From positions 5,652,064-5,716,063 of the forward strand of contig CM055266.1 of the NCBI GenBank assembly GCA_029237695.1: a stretch of 64,000 nt of DNA, written 5' to 3'. Each line of letters starts with the position of its first letter. The stretch's first letter is position 1. The position numbers and the translations under genes were made by a program. The DNA comes from Conchocele bisecta (taxonomy: Eukaryota > Mollusca > Bivalvia > Lucinida > Thyasiridae). The notes below the pieces were generated by a model. It had not been told where the DNA came from. It made no database searches and saw only the letters and a list, made by a program, of their open reading frames with translations. Shown one piece after another: positions 45,857-57,409 of the stretch.

Positions 45857-48800
45857 ACAAGAGGGCCATGATGGCCCTAATTCGCTCACCTGACTCCATG
45901 AACACCAGAGGAGAATGTGACATTGAGTTCATGTGTTTTAAAAAAATTGTGCTATTTTTAGATGGCGGTCATCTTGGATTAAGCGATGACTCTCATTTTA
46001 CCAAATCTGAAAATGCTTCACCCAAGGATCTTAACTTCCTATGAAGTTTGGCCAGCATCGGCCATGTGGTTCCTGAGAAAAAGACGTTCAAAATCTTGGA
46101 TTAAGCGATGACTCTCATTTTACAAAATCTGAAAATGCTTCACCCAGCATCGGCCATGTGGTTCCTGAGAAAAAGACGTTAAAAATCTTGAATAAATGGA
46201 CCTTTTGGTGGCCATCATGGATGACATAATCATCCGATTCCGACAAATACTGCACCAGAGTGATCGCCTCATTGATACCTTTCAATTTGTTATATGACAT
46301 GACCATATTCAGTCAAAATAAAATTTGACCCCAATTTGACCCCACGGGTCACGCCCATTTTTTGACCCCGGGGGTCACCATTTTAACAACTTTCAAAGTA
46401 GCAATGTACATCAATCATTTCCTACCAAGTTTCGTTGAAATCCGGCTAGCGGGTTCATGAGAAGAAGATTTTTTTTTTTAAGAATTTATGCTATTTTTAG
46501 ATGGCGGCCATCTTGGGAATTAGCGATGACCTCCATTTTAAAAAATGTGAAAAAGGCTTCACCGATGGACCATAACTTTTAAGTTTGGCTACCATGGGCC
46601 AAGCGGTTCATGTGAAGAAGAAAATTTTGAAACATCTAATAAAAGAACGACCTTTTGACATTTGTCGCGGCCATCTTGGATGACATAAACAAAAATCCGA
46701 TTTGGACAAAAAAATGTCCAGAGTGATCGCCTCATTGATACCTTCGATTTTATTGATATAATAACATGACCATATTCGGGCAAAAATAAAATTTTTGACC
46801 CCGGGGTCACCATTTTTAACAACTTTGAAAGAGCATTGTACATCGATCATTCCTACCAAGTTTCGTCGAAAATCCAGCTTATCGGTTCATGAGAAGAAAG
46901 ATTTTTTAAGAATTTAATGCTATTTTTGAGACGGCGGCCATCTTGGATTAGCGATGACCTCCATTTTAAACAAATGTGAAAAAGGCTTCACCGATGGACC
47001 ATAATTTTAAGTTTGGGCTACCATGGGCCAAGCGGTTCATGTGAAGAAGAATTTTGAAATCTCAATAATAAAAGAACGACCTTTTGACATTTCGGGCGGG
47101 GCCATCTTGGATGACATAACAATCCGATTTGGACAAAAAATGTTACCGAGTGATCGCCTCATTGATACCTTCGATTTGATATATAACATGACCATATTCG
47201 GTCAAAAATAAATATTTGAACCCCACCCGGGGTCACCATTTAAACAACTTTTGAAAGAAAAAGCATTGTACATCGATCATCCTACCAAGTTTCGTCGAAA
47301 TCCGCTAGCGGTTCATGAGAAAGAAGATTTTTTAAGAATTTATGCTATTTTTTAGACGGCGACCATCTTGGATTAGCGATGACCTCCATTTTAACAAAAT
47401 CTGAAAAGGCTTCACACATGGACCAATAACTGTGAGTTTGGCTACCATGGGCCAAGCGGGTTCATGTGAAGAAGAATTTTGAAATCTCTAATAAAAGAAC
47501 GACCTTTTGACCTTTCGGCGGCCCAGCTTTGGATGACATAACCATCCAATTTCGACAGAAAATGCACCAGAGTGATCACCTCATTGATACCTTCAATTTG
47601 CTATACATGACATGACCATACGGTCAAAAAATAAAATTTGACCCCAATTTGACCCCACGGGCCACGCCCATTTTTGACCCCGGGGTCACCATTTTAACAA
47701 CTTTGAAAGAGCAATGTACGTCGATCATTCCGACCAGGTTTCGTCGAAATCCGGCAGCGGTTTCATGAGAAGATTTTTTAAGAATTATGCTTTATTTTTA
47801 GACGGCGGCCATCTTGGATAGTGATGTCCTCCATTTTAACAAATCTGAAAAGGCTTCACCATGGACATAACTTTTTAGTTGGCTACCATGGGCCAAGCGG
47901 TTCTGTGAAGAAGAATTTTAATGAAATCTCTAATAAAAGAACGACCTTTTGACCTTTCGGCGGCCATCCTTGGATGACATAACAATCCGATTTCGACAGA
48001 ATATGCACCAGAGTGATCGCCTCATTGATACCTTCAATTTTGATATATGACATGACCATATTCGGTCAAAAATAAAATTTGACCCAATTTTGACCCCACG
48101 GGCCACGCCTATTTTTGACCCCGGGGTCACCATTTTTTAACAACTTTTGAAAAGAGCAATGTACATCGATCATTCCTACCAAGTTTCGTCGAAGTCCGGC
48201 AAAGAGGTTCATGAGAAGAAGAATTTTTTAAGAATTTATGCTATTTTTAGACAGCGGCCATCTTGGATTAGTGATGACCTCCATTTTAACAAATCTGAAA
48301 AGGCTTCACCATGGACCATAACTTTAAGTTTGGCTACCATGGGCCAAGCGGTTTCATGTGCAAGAAAATTTTTAAAATCTCTAATATAAAAAGAACGACT
48401 TTTGACCTTTCCTGGGCGGCGGCCATCTTGGATGACATTAACAATCCGATTTCGACAGAATATGCACCCAGAGTGATCGCCTCATTGAATACCTTCTATT
48501 TGATATATGACATGACCATATTCGGTACCATTTTAACAACTTTGAAAGAGCAATGTACATCGATCATTCCTACCAATTTTTTTTATTTTTGTCGTAAATC
48601 CGGTTTGGCGGTTTCGTTGAAAGATTTTTTAAGAATTTGTGCTATTTTTAGACGGCGGCCATCTTGGATTACGTAATGACGTCATTTTAACAATTTTGTA
48701 ATCCCCCTACCTAAGGACCATGATCATGAAGTTTGGTGACTATAGACCCAATGGTTACAGAGGAGAAGACGTTTGAAAATGTTCACGGACGACGGACGAC

Positions 48801-48908
48801 GACGGACGACGACGGACGACGACGGACCGGACGACGACGGATGACAACGACGGACGACGGACACATTGCGGTAACAATAGCTCACATGAGCTTCGCTCAG
48901 GTGAGCTA
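45857..48908 (+). mobile_element. HINE-like element, family H copy 3
   Basis: It starts ACAAGAGGGCCATGATGGCC and holds about six ~440-bp units, each with two GGCGGCCATCTTGGAT-type motifs, then a (GACGAC)n microsatellite at 48786-48860 and the 29-bp terminal hairpin 48879-48907 ending GAGCTA. Units 46300-48600 have unusually many single-base insertions and deletions compared with copies 1 and 2. No coding sequence. Confidence 0.82.
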
Positions 48909-49359
48909 AAAAGGGTGTTTGAGTTATGCTCCGGAGACTTCTGCTAAATCAGGCGTGACAATAAACTATAACCTTTCATCTTACTATTAACTAGAAATGG
49001 ACGCTTGTCGACAAGCGCATGTGTATCCCCCTCCCCAGATACACAAGTAGTTTGAAAAAAGGGTGTTCGAGTTATGCTCCGGAGACAAAATCTGTGACGG
49101 AAAAAACAAAGGGAAATAACTAAAGAATTAGTGATGCAAGAGTTGTCATTTTTGCGTGACATACCTTTAGGGTTGTGGTTTATGCATGTGTGAAGTTTCA
49201 TGAAAATATTCCAAAGGGTGTTCGAGTTATGCTCCAGACACGAAATCAGTGCACGAAACAACAAAGGGAGATAACTAAGAAATTAACGACGCAAGAGTTG
49301 TCATTCTTACGTGCGACACACCTTTGGGTCGTCTTCTATGCATGTGTGAAGTTTAATAA

Positions 49360-50056
49360 ACTAGAAAATGTGTTCATAGAACACAGATGTCCCACATATC
49401 GCTTTGATAATAAATGAGGCCAAATTCCAAGTCAAAATTTTCTTTTACCTGAGCGTTAAAGTTTTTGAAGCACCAAGTATGTGACCTTGACTCTGGGCTT
49501 GGCGGGGGCAGGACAAACGTCGATTTGGCACAGGGCGGTAGAGGACCATTAGAGCAATGTGTATATGAAATATGAAGCTGATCCGTGAAAGAAAACAGAA
49601 ATTATAAGATATTAACCCGAGCGTTAAAGTTTTTGAAGCACCAAGTATGTGACCTTGACCCTGGGCTTGGCGGGGGCAGGACCAACGTGGATTTGGCACA
49701 GGGCGGTAGTGAACCATCAGAGCAATGTGTATATGAAATATGAAGCAGATCGGTCGAAGGATGAAGAAATTATGAGACATTTACCCGAGGTGTTAAAGTT
49801 TTGTGACGGACGGACGGACGGAGGACGGGAGGCGGGAGGGACGGGAGCACGTTCCTACGAATGAATACTTGTTGGGTTTTTTTTTTATTGTATAAAAATA
49901 CCCAACAAGAGTACCCAACACTATCCTAACCCTACCCAATAAGATCCCCCCGTACGCTTAACAATACAGTACCCGTTTTTGTGTGCGGACGGATGGACGG
50001 ACACGGACGGACAAGGGTAACACTAAATGCCCCCTCCACTATCGTGGTGGGGCATA
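49360..50056 (+). mobile_element. Element K copy 1, nested in I
   Basis: It begins ACTAGAAAATGTGTTCATAG (palindrome GTGTTCATAGAACAC), has two ~170-bp units with TGACCTTGACYCTGGGCTTG, a GGACGGACGG microsatellite and a terminal hairpin CCCCCTCCACTATCGTGGTG ending GGCATA. A ~115-bp insert with ACTTGTTGGGT hairpin arms lies at ~49866-49980. Confidence 0.75.
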
Positions 50057-50234
50057 AAAATATTCCAAAGGGTGTTCGAGTTATGCTCTGGATACAAAAT
50101 CAGAGCACGAAACAACAAAGGGAGATAAGTAAACAAGAATTCCGCGGAATCAGATGCCTCGCCTTGTCCCGCCTTGACCTCGAGCCTGGGCCCGAAAGCA
50201 ATTTCCACTGGCCCGAACATATTATACAATTATT

Positions 50235-50295
50235 GACTAGTGAGCCATAGAATATCAGATTATATTCTATGGCTCACTAGTCAATAATTGTTTTA
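50235..50295. repeat. Perfect hairpin
   Basis: Arms ATTGACTAGTGAGCCATAGA and inverse around TATCAGATTATA. The next ~350 bp (to 50600) is A-rich low-complexity DNA with (GAAAAAAAAAT) repeats and no gene. Confidence 0.7.
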
Positions 50296-51386
50296 TTATA
50301 TGATAATAGTCTGTATATAGCACTTACGATCTTATGCTACTAGACAAAAACTGAAAAAGAATTTGAAAAAAAAAATGAAAAAAAAAAATGGAAAAAAAAA
50401 AATGGAAAAAAAAAGTTTAAACATTAAAAATAATAATGCTTGCTACTGGAGCCCAGAATTTTTTTTTAATAGTCCTATATTTATCTACATATATCTGCAC
50501 AGGTCCACATAATGCCACAATATTTTCAACACAGTTTACGGAAATGTAATATCCAATGTAGTAATTTACCTGTATAAATTACCTGTGGTCAACAGTGGTC
50601 AAGCACTGGACACTTGCACATGCTAGCCCATGCTAGCACATGGTTCTCCCAGTCTCTATTGTTCTCTCTACAGGTAAGGTGTACAGAGCACACGAGAAAT
50701 GGTGTACAGAGCAGACGAGAAAACAGGTCTTCATGCATTATTGTCCAGTTTGTAGAGTGCGCAAAACAAAAAAGGGAGATAACTCAAAAATTAGCTACGC
50801 AAGAGTTGTCATTCTTGTGCGTGACACACCTCCGGGTCGTGGTCTATGCATGTGTGAAGTTTCATGAAAATATTCCAAAGGGTGGTCGAGTTATGCTCCG
50901 GACAGGAAATCAGTGCGCGAAAACAAAAAAGGGAGATAACTCAAAAATTAGCTATGCAAGAGTTGTCATTCTTGTGCGCGACACACCTTCGGGTCGTGGT
51001 CTATGCATGTGTGAAGTTTCATGAAAATATTCCATAGGGTGTTCGAGTTATGCTCCGGACAAGAAGTGTCTGCGGCGGACGCGGCGCGCTGTCAAATCCA
51101 TAGTATCCCCCGACGGAGTCCGGGGGATACAATTTAAACACCTACTCACCGCATCCAGCAGCAATTTAATGTCAACATTATGTTATTTGATCTCAAAACT
51201 GCCTTAGCCATATATCTGCAGGTTTACAAAAAAATCACAGATCATGGGATTTCAAATTTCCTTGACATTTCCCTGACATTTGCTAAAATTTCAAATTTCC
51301 GACAAAAATCAAAATTCCCTGATATTTCCATGATCCTGAATTTCCATGATTTTTCCCTGATTTTTCCCTGACGCGTGGGAACCCTG

Positions 51387-52001
51387 TATAAGACATTTAC
51401 CCCAACGTTAAGTTTATGAATGTGCTAAGTTTGTGACCTTGACCCTGGAATAAGGGGTGGGCGGTGGGTCATGAATTTGCTATAGCACAATAGAGTATCA
51501 TCAGATGAATGCATGTATGAAATATCAAGGCGTTCCATGAAAGGAAACAGATGTTATAAGACATTTACCCCAACGTTAAGTTTATGAATGTGCGAAGTTT
51601 GTGACCTTGACCTTAGGGAAAGGGGTGGGTCATGGATTTGCCATAGCACGATAGAGTATCATCAGGTGAATGCATGTATTAAATACCAAGGCGTTCCCTG
51701 TAAAGAAACAGAAGTTATAAAAAGACATTTACTCCAACGTTAAGTTTATGATGTTGATCTTGGGGAAAGGGGTGGGGTGGGTCATGGATTTGCTGTAGCA
51801 CAATAGAGGATCATCAGATGAATGCATGTATGAAATATCAAAGTGTTCCCTGTAAAGAAACAGAAGTTATACACCATTTACCCCAATGTTAAGTTTATGA
51901 ACATGCTAAGTTTGTGACCTTGACCTTGGGGTAAGGGTTGGGTGGTGGGTTGTGGATTTGCTACAGCATGATAGAGGATCATCTGAGGAATGCATGTATG
52001 A
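51387..52001 (+). repeat. Tandem array J, middle segment
   Basis: It continues the J units after element M (TATAAGACATTTACCCCAAC) for about four units and stops at ATGCATGTATGA, where K copy 2 is inserted. Confidence 0.85.
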
Positions 52002-52925
52002 ACTAGACATGTGGCCTGTCGGCACACGAATAACCCCGCTGGCAGCCAAAGAAAACGAGGCATATTTGGTCATAAGCCATTTACCCCGAGCGTTAAGGTT
52101 TCAAACGCACCATGTCTGTGATGTTGACCCTGGGCTTAGTGGGGGCAGGACGAATGTGGATTTGGCACAGGGCGATAGAGGACCATTGGAGCAATACATG
52201 TGTGAAATGTGAAGCAGATCCGAGCAAGGACACAGAAATTATAAGCCATTTACCCGAGCGTTAAGGTTTCGAACGCACCAAGTCTGTGACCTTGACCCTG
52301 GGCTTATCGGGGGTGGGACAAACGTGGATTTGTCACAGGGCGGTGTGTGTGTGAAACGTAAAGCAGATCCGAGCAAGGAAACAGAAATGATAAGCCATTT
52401 AACCGAGCGTTAAGGTTTCGAACGCACCAATTCTGTGACCTTGACCCTGGGCTTAGCGGGGGCGGGACGAATGTGGATTTGTCACAGGACGGTAGAGGAC
52501 CATTGGAGCAAAATGCGTGTGTGAAATGTGAAGCAGATCCGAGCAAGGAAACAGAAATGAAAAGCCATTTAACCGAGCGTTAAGTTTCGAACGCACCAAG
52601 TCTGTGACCTTGACCCTGAGCTTAGTGGGGGCGGGACGAATGTGGATTTGTCACAGGGCGGTAGAGGACCATTGGAGCAATGTGTGTGTGAAATTTTAAA
52701 CAGATACGAGCAAGGAAACAGAAATTATAATCCATTGACCCGAGTGTTAAGGATTCAAACGCAACAAGTCTGTGACCTTGACCCTGGGCTTAGCGGGGGC
52801 GGGAGGAATGTGGATTTGTCACAGGACGGTAGAGGACCATTGGAGCAATGCATGTGTGAAATGTGAAGCAGATCCGAGCAAGGAAACAATATATGCCCCC
52901 CTCACCATTCGGTGGTGGGGGCATA
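52002..52925 (+). mobile_element. Element K copy 2, nested in J
   Basis: It begins ACTAGACATGTGGCCTGTCG, carries about five units of ~155-165 bp with AACGCACCAAGTCTGTGACC and GGCGGTAGAGGACCATTGG, and ends in the hairpin CCCCTCACCATTCGGTGGTG then GGGGCATA. Removing it restores the J sequence ATGTATGAAATATCAAGG. Confidence 0.85.
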
Positions 52926-54934
52926 AATATCAAGGCGTTCCATGAAAGGAAACAGATGTTATAAAACATTTACCCCAACGTTAAGTTTATGAATGTGCTA
53001 AGTTTGTGACCTTGACCTTGGGGTAAGGGGTGGGGGTGGGTCATGTATTTGCTATAGCACGATATAGTATCATCAGATGAATGCATGTATGAAATCTCAA
53101 GGCGTTCTCTGTAAAGAAACAGAAGCTACACAACATTTACCCCAACGTTAAGTTTATGAACATGCTAAGTTGTGACCTTGACCTTGGTGTAAGGGTTGGG
53201 TGGTGTGTCGTGGATTTGGAGGCTCATCTGAGGAATGCATGTATTAAATATCAAGGCATTCCATGAAAGGAAACAAATGTTATAAGACATTTACCACAAC
53301 GTTAAGTTTATGAATGTGCTAAGTTTGTGACCTAAGTTTGTGACCTAAGTTTGTGACCTTGACCTTGGTGTAAGGGTTGGGTAATGGGTCGTGGATTTGC
53401 TACAACATGATAGAGGGTCATCTGAGGAATGCATGTATTAAATATCAAGGCGTTCCATGAAAGGAAACAAATGTTATCAGACATTTACCACAACGTTAAG
53501 TTTATGAATGTGCTAAGTTTGTGACCTAAGTTTGCGACCTAAGTTTGTGACCTTGACCTTGGTGTAAGGGTTGGGTAATGGGTCATGGATTTGCTACAAC
53601 ATGATAGAGGGTCATCTGAGGAATGCATGTATTAAATATCAAGGCGTTCCATGAAAGGAAACAAATGTTATCAGACATTTACCACAACGTTAAGTTTATG
53701 AATGTGCTAAGTTTGTGACCTTGACCTTGGGGTAAGAGGTGAGCGGTAGGTCATGGATTTGCTATAGCATGATAGGGTATCATCAAATGAATGCATGTAT
53801 GAAATATCAAGGCGTTCCATAAAAGGAAACAGATGTTACATTTACCCCAACGTTAAGTTTACGAATTTGCTAAGTTTGTGACCTTGACCTTGGGGAAAGG
53901 GAGGGGTGTCATGGATTTGCTATAGTACGATAGAGTCAGATGAATGCATGTATGAAATATGAAGGCATTCCTTGTAAATGAACAGAAGATACACAACATT
54001 TACCCCAACGTTAAGTTTATGAACATGCTAAGTTTGTGACCTTGACCTTGGGGTAAGGGTTGGGTGGTGGGTCATGGATTTGCTACAGCATGATAGAGGG
54101 TCATCTGAGGAATGCATGTATGAAATATCAAGGCGTTCCATGAAAGAAAACAGATGTAATATGACATTTACCCCAACTTAAAGTTTATGAATGTGCTAAG
54201 TTTGTGACCTTGACCTTGGGGTAAGGGATGGGAGGTGGGTCATGGATTTGCTATAGCACGATAGAGTATCATCAGATGAATGCATGTATGAAATATCAAG
54301 GCGTTCCATAAAAGAAAACAGATCTTATAAGACATTTACCCCAACGTTAAGTTTATGAATGGGCTAAGTTTGTGACCTTGACCTTGGAGTAAGGGCTGGG
54401 TGGTGGGTCATGGATTTGCTACAGCATGATAGAGGGTCATCTGAGGAATGCATGTATGAAATAACAAGGTGTTCCATGAAAGGAAACAGAAGTTATAAGA
54501 CATTTACCCTAACGCTAAGTTTATGAATGTGCTAAGTTTGTGACCTTGACATTGGAGTAAGGGATGGGCGGTGGGTCATGGATTTGCTATAGCACGATAG
54601 AGTATCATCAGATGAATGCATGTATGAAATGTCAAGGCGTTCCATGAAAGGAAACAGATGTTATAAGATATTCACCCCAACGTTAAGTTTATGAATGTGC
54701 TATGTTTGTGACCTTGACCTTGTGGTTGGCTGGGTGGTGGGTCATGGATTTGCTACAGCATGATAGAGGGTCATCTGAGGAATGCATGTATGAAATAACA
54801 AGGTATTCCATGAAAGGAAACAGAAGTTATAAGATATTTACCCCAACGTTAAGTTTGTGGACGCTGACGCCAACCCGACGCCGACGACGCCGGGGATGTG
54901 CCATAAGCTCTTCTGCACTTTGTGCAGGCGAGCT
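52926..54934 (+). repeat. Tandem array J, right segment and 3' terminus
   Basis: About a dozen units of ~155-190 bp. Two neighbouring units contain an inner tripled CTAAGTTTGTGACC. The array ends with a GACGC-rich run (54860-54892), then CCATAAGCTCTTCTGCACTT and the inverse GTGCAGGCGAGCTA before an A-run: a terminal hairpin of the same type as families H and L. Confidence 0.85.
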
Positions 54935-54949
54935 AAAAAGGGGGTGTTT

Positions 54950-55230
54950 TTCTCTAAAAATAAGAAAATTACTTTCAAAAAGTGCAGATCCTGATGAGAC
55001 GGCTCGCATCTGGATCTACACTTTTTGCCAATACCACTATACAGATGTGTTGAAAGGGTTAAGTGGTTAATCAGTTGTCCAGTTAGCACAACATAGCTTT
55101 CCTCTGTGTACTCCAGTTTCCTCCCATATTAAGGACCACCCATAGGCCTTCATCTGTGCCTCCCAGGGTGTCCGGTTTAGAGAGGTTTCACTGTATTTCT
55201 ATTTCACCGTTCTGGGAATTACCGGTCCAG
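54950..55230. mobile_element. Family Z and family A fragments
   Basis: AAGTGCAGATCCTGATGAGA and TCTGGATCTACACTTTTTGC (54975-55026) are a family Z hairpin. CCAGGGTGTCCGGTTTAGAG to TTTCACTG (55163-55194) is a half of family A. Confidence 0.55.
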
Positions 55231-55349
55231 GAAAGTCGCCATGTTTTTTCTTGTCTCCATACGATGTGTGTCGCCGCTGGATGGTGGGGAGCCCATATCA
55301 GGCACCAGGGAGCTGTTCGGGGATACCTGCACACACACGTGGTTCATCA
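55231..55349 (+). CDS. Candidate exon fragment, interrupted by MITE B5
   Basis: After an AG at 55229-55230 (GGTCCAG) the sequence is GC-rich and open. It reads KVAMFFLVSIRCVSPLDGGE and then PISGTRELFGDTCTHTWFII up to the TTAA at 55350. If the family B element and one TTAA are removed, the frame continues (NYRRLQKHV) to ~55880. That continuity suggests the MITE landed in an exon, perhaps of a pseudogene. I recognise no domain. The opposite strand is also open over part of this stretch, so chance cannot be excluded. Confidence 0.3.
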
Positions 55350-55854
55350 TTAAAGGTACATGCCCACTCAGTAGGCACAAAATGTTCTTTATATGACTTA
55401 AATAAGTGTATAATTGTGTCACTATTCCACCAGTTCTAAAAATTACGAGTACCCGCAATACAGATATAATCATTTACTAATATTTATTTTACTCATCATG
55501 CTCATAGTTTCATATGCAAATGAGGCATTAAATTTTTTAAATTATTTATACTAATTAAATGTGTCACCTGAAAAAATAATATTGTTGACAGATTATAAAG
55601 CATGATCATTGCACATCAAATAAGAAATACAGAGAATAAAGAGTAATATCCGTTAACAGTTTAAGGAAACACGGTTATCGCCTCTGATATCAGTGTGGAA
55701 ATTTACGTCTGATATAAAACATATAATAATGTCAATCAATATGTGGGGTAATAGTGAATGAATGTTTATTTTACCAGAAACTGTCATATAAAACTGTCTG
55801 AATTAATTCCTATAAAGAACAGTTTGTGCCTACTGAGTGGGAATGTACATTTAA
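55350..55854 (+). mobile_element. TTAA MITE, family B copy 5
   Basis: TTAA to TTAA, 505 bp, with AAGGTACATGCCCACTCAGT and inverse ends. The right end is slightly decayed (TGGGAATGTACAT). It contains the ATATGCAAATGAGG octamer block. Confidence 0.85.
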
Positions 55855-55876
55855 CTACCGTAGATTGCAAAAACAT

Positions 55877-56395
55877 GTGCAGTGGAACCTCTCTAAACTG
55901 GACACCCTGGGAGGTCCCCAGGGTGTCCAGTTTAGAGAGGCTCCATTGCAATTAAGCACTTTCAATCATGATACATTCAAATACAGAGGAACCTCTAAAC
56001 TGGACACACTGTGAGGTCCCCAGGGTGTCCAGTTTAGAGAGGCTCCACTGCAATTAAGCACTTTCAATCATGATACATTCAAATACAGAGGAACCTCTAA
56101 ACTGGACACACTGGGAGGTCCCCAGGGTGTCCAGTTTAGAGAGGCTCCACTGCAATTAAGCAGTCCATGAACCATTTGTGTCACTTTCAATCAGGATACA
56201 TTTAAATACAGAGAAACCTCTCTAAACTGGACACCCTGGTTGGTTTAGAGAGGTTCCATTGTAATAAAGCACTCCATGAACAATTTTTGTCATTTTCAGT
56301 CATGAACAGACACGAGAATGAACTAAATTACAGCGAAACGCATCTAGATTAACACAATGGGGTCCACATGGTGTCCAGTTTAGTGAAGTTCTACC
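55877..56395. repeat. Tandem array of family A palindromes
   Basis: Four to five copies of the ~70-bp palindrome (CTCTAAACTGGACACMCTG and inverse), each followed by AATTAAGCACTTTCAATCAT or a relative, repeat with a period of ~106-115 bp. The last units are decayed. A dispersed MITE has become a local minisatellite. Confidence 0.8.
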
Positions 56396-56496
56396 ATGTG
56401 TGACTCACCACAAAATGCGACATGTTGGGTTTACGCTCAGTGTAGCCCCAGATCAGCCTGCGCAGCCACAGTGTGACCAGGGTCTGTACTGTTCAA

Positions 56497-56825
56497 TAAT
56501 TCTAGCACAAAACTATTTACACAATTCCCTAACATTTGATTGGCCTGTAGCAAGTCTCTGTCCAAAATTTATATCCCAGTAAACTCCCACGCCAAACTAC
56601 TTTCCGTAAACGTGAGGCGCAGTTAAAATAATTCTTAAGAAAACGGAAAATCTTGATGAATTTGTTTCAAATGCTGGAATTATAAGGAATGAATGGCCTT
56701 TTTGTGGAATTTATCGGGGATATAAACTTGGAAAAGTCGCGGGAATACTGGACGAGGCCTTTCGGCCTTCGTCCAGTATTCCGCGACTTTTCCAAGTTTA
56801 TACCCCACAAAAATGCCATTCATTC
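56497..56825 (+). mobile_element. Family C composite element copy 4
   Basis: MITE part ATAATTCTAGCA to TGCTGGAATTATAAGG, then the hairpin 56686-56815 with both arms nearly perfect around GAGGCCTTTCGGCCTTCG. Confidence 0.8.
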
Positions 56826-56959
56826 GTATACTATTAAATGGTTGAAACAACAACAAGTTGGACTGGTCCTATTGTTCCAGTTATATGCAGAAATGAGCCA
56901 GCAGAGACATCGACTTGCTTTTCATGACATGGAAAGTTGTGATTCAAATGCGATCAGAG

Positions 56960-57205
56960 CTCCAGATTGGGTGCGTATTGGCATATTTTACGCACTTAGT
57001 TTAGCAGAAGACGCATTTATTATCAAAAGTAGGAGTACAAAATACTCACGGCAATGTGAAAAAACACATTGATTTTCAAATTGAGTCGTGAAAATATTGT
57101 AATCAAGTTGAAAATTTACTTAGTTGAGCTGCAAAAACCAAACCCTGTCTGATTTTTGCAGCTCAACTAAGTAAACTTTCAATTGTATTGCTGTATAAAT
57201 AAATG
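56960..57205. mobile_element. Family F element with terminal hairpin
   Basis: It begins CAGAGCTCCAGATTGGGTGC, carries GACGCATTTATTATCAAAAG and ends in a hairpin TTACTTAGTTGAGCTGCAAA with inverse. Related fragments occur at 21968, 57650, 60930 and 61160-61400. The CAGRGCTCCAGAT end is shared with family E. Confidence 0.6.
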
Positions 57206-57409
57206 AATAAATAATAATACACTCGAATTAGTGAATGTTTAAATTTGTTTTGATCATTTGTTCCCTAATTAATAATGACGAAAATCCATAATCCATTAGA
57301 AGAAATTAGACTGGTCCTAGTTCTCCAGTTATGCACAATGAGCAAGCAGAGACATTCACTTGCTGTTAATGACATTGAAAGCGGAGATGCAAATGCGATC
57401 ATAACTCCA

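Larger units (their letters stand above)
48990..51129 (+). mobile_element. Element I copy 2 (split by K)
   Basis: It begins ACTAGAAATGGACGCTTGTC and carries ~155-bp units with CAAGAGTTGTCATTCTTG, GGGTCGTGGTCTATGCATG and GGGTGTTCGAGTTATGCTCC. It ends in a GC-rich tail and the hairpin TATCCCCCGACGGAGTCCGG ending GGATA. A family K copy interrupts it at 49360-50056. Small frames over the units are not genes. Confidence 0.75.
43791..51386. mobile_element. 7.6-kb CAGGGTTCCC element M, with nested insertions
   Basis: It begins CAGGGTTCCCAAAATTCCCT and ends TGGGAACCCTG. Both ends carry repeated CCCTGACATTTCCCTGAC motifs (to 43890 and from ~51255). The flanks show a 5-bp TATAA duplication, and removing the element restores an intact J unit (GATGTTATAAGACATTT). 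It contains a TTAA MITE, element I, and H and K nested in I. The unnested parts show no transposase frame. A hAT-type assignment is possible from the end sequence, but the superfamily is open. Confidence 0.8.

Noticed and set aside
49445..54930. Many 60-130 codon frames in arrays I, J and K
   Set aside because: They are by-products of tandem ~160-bp units. They share the same strings in shifting frames and have no domain.
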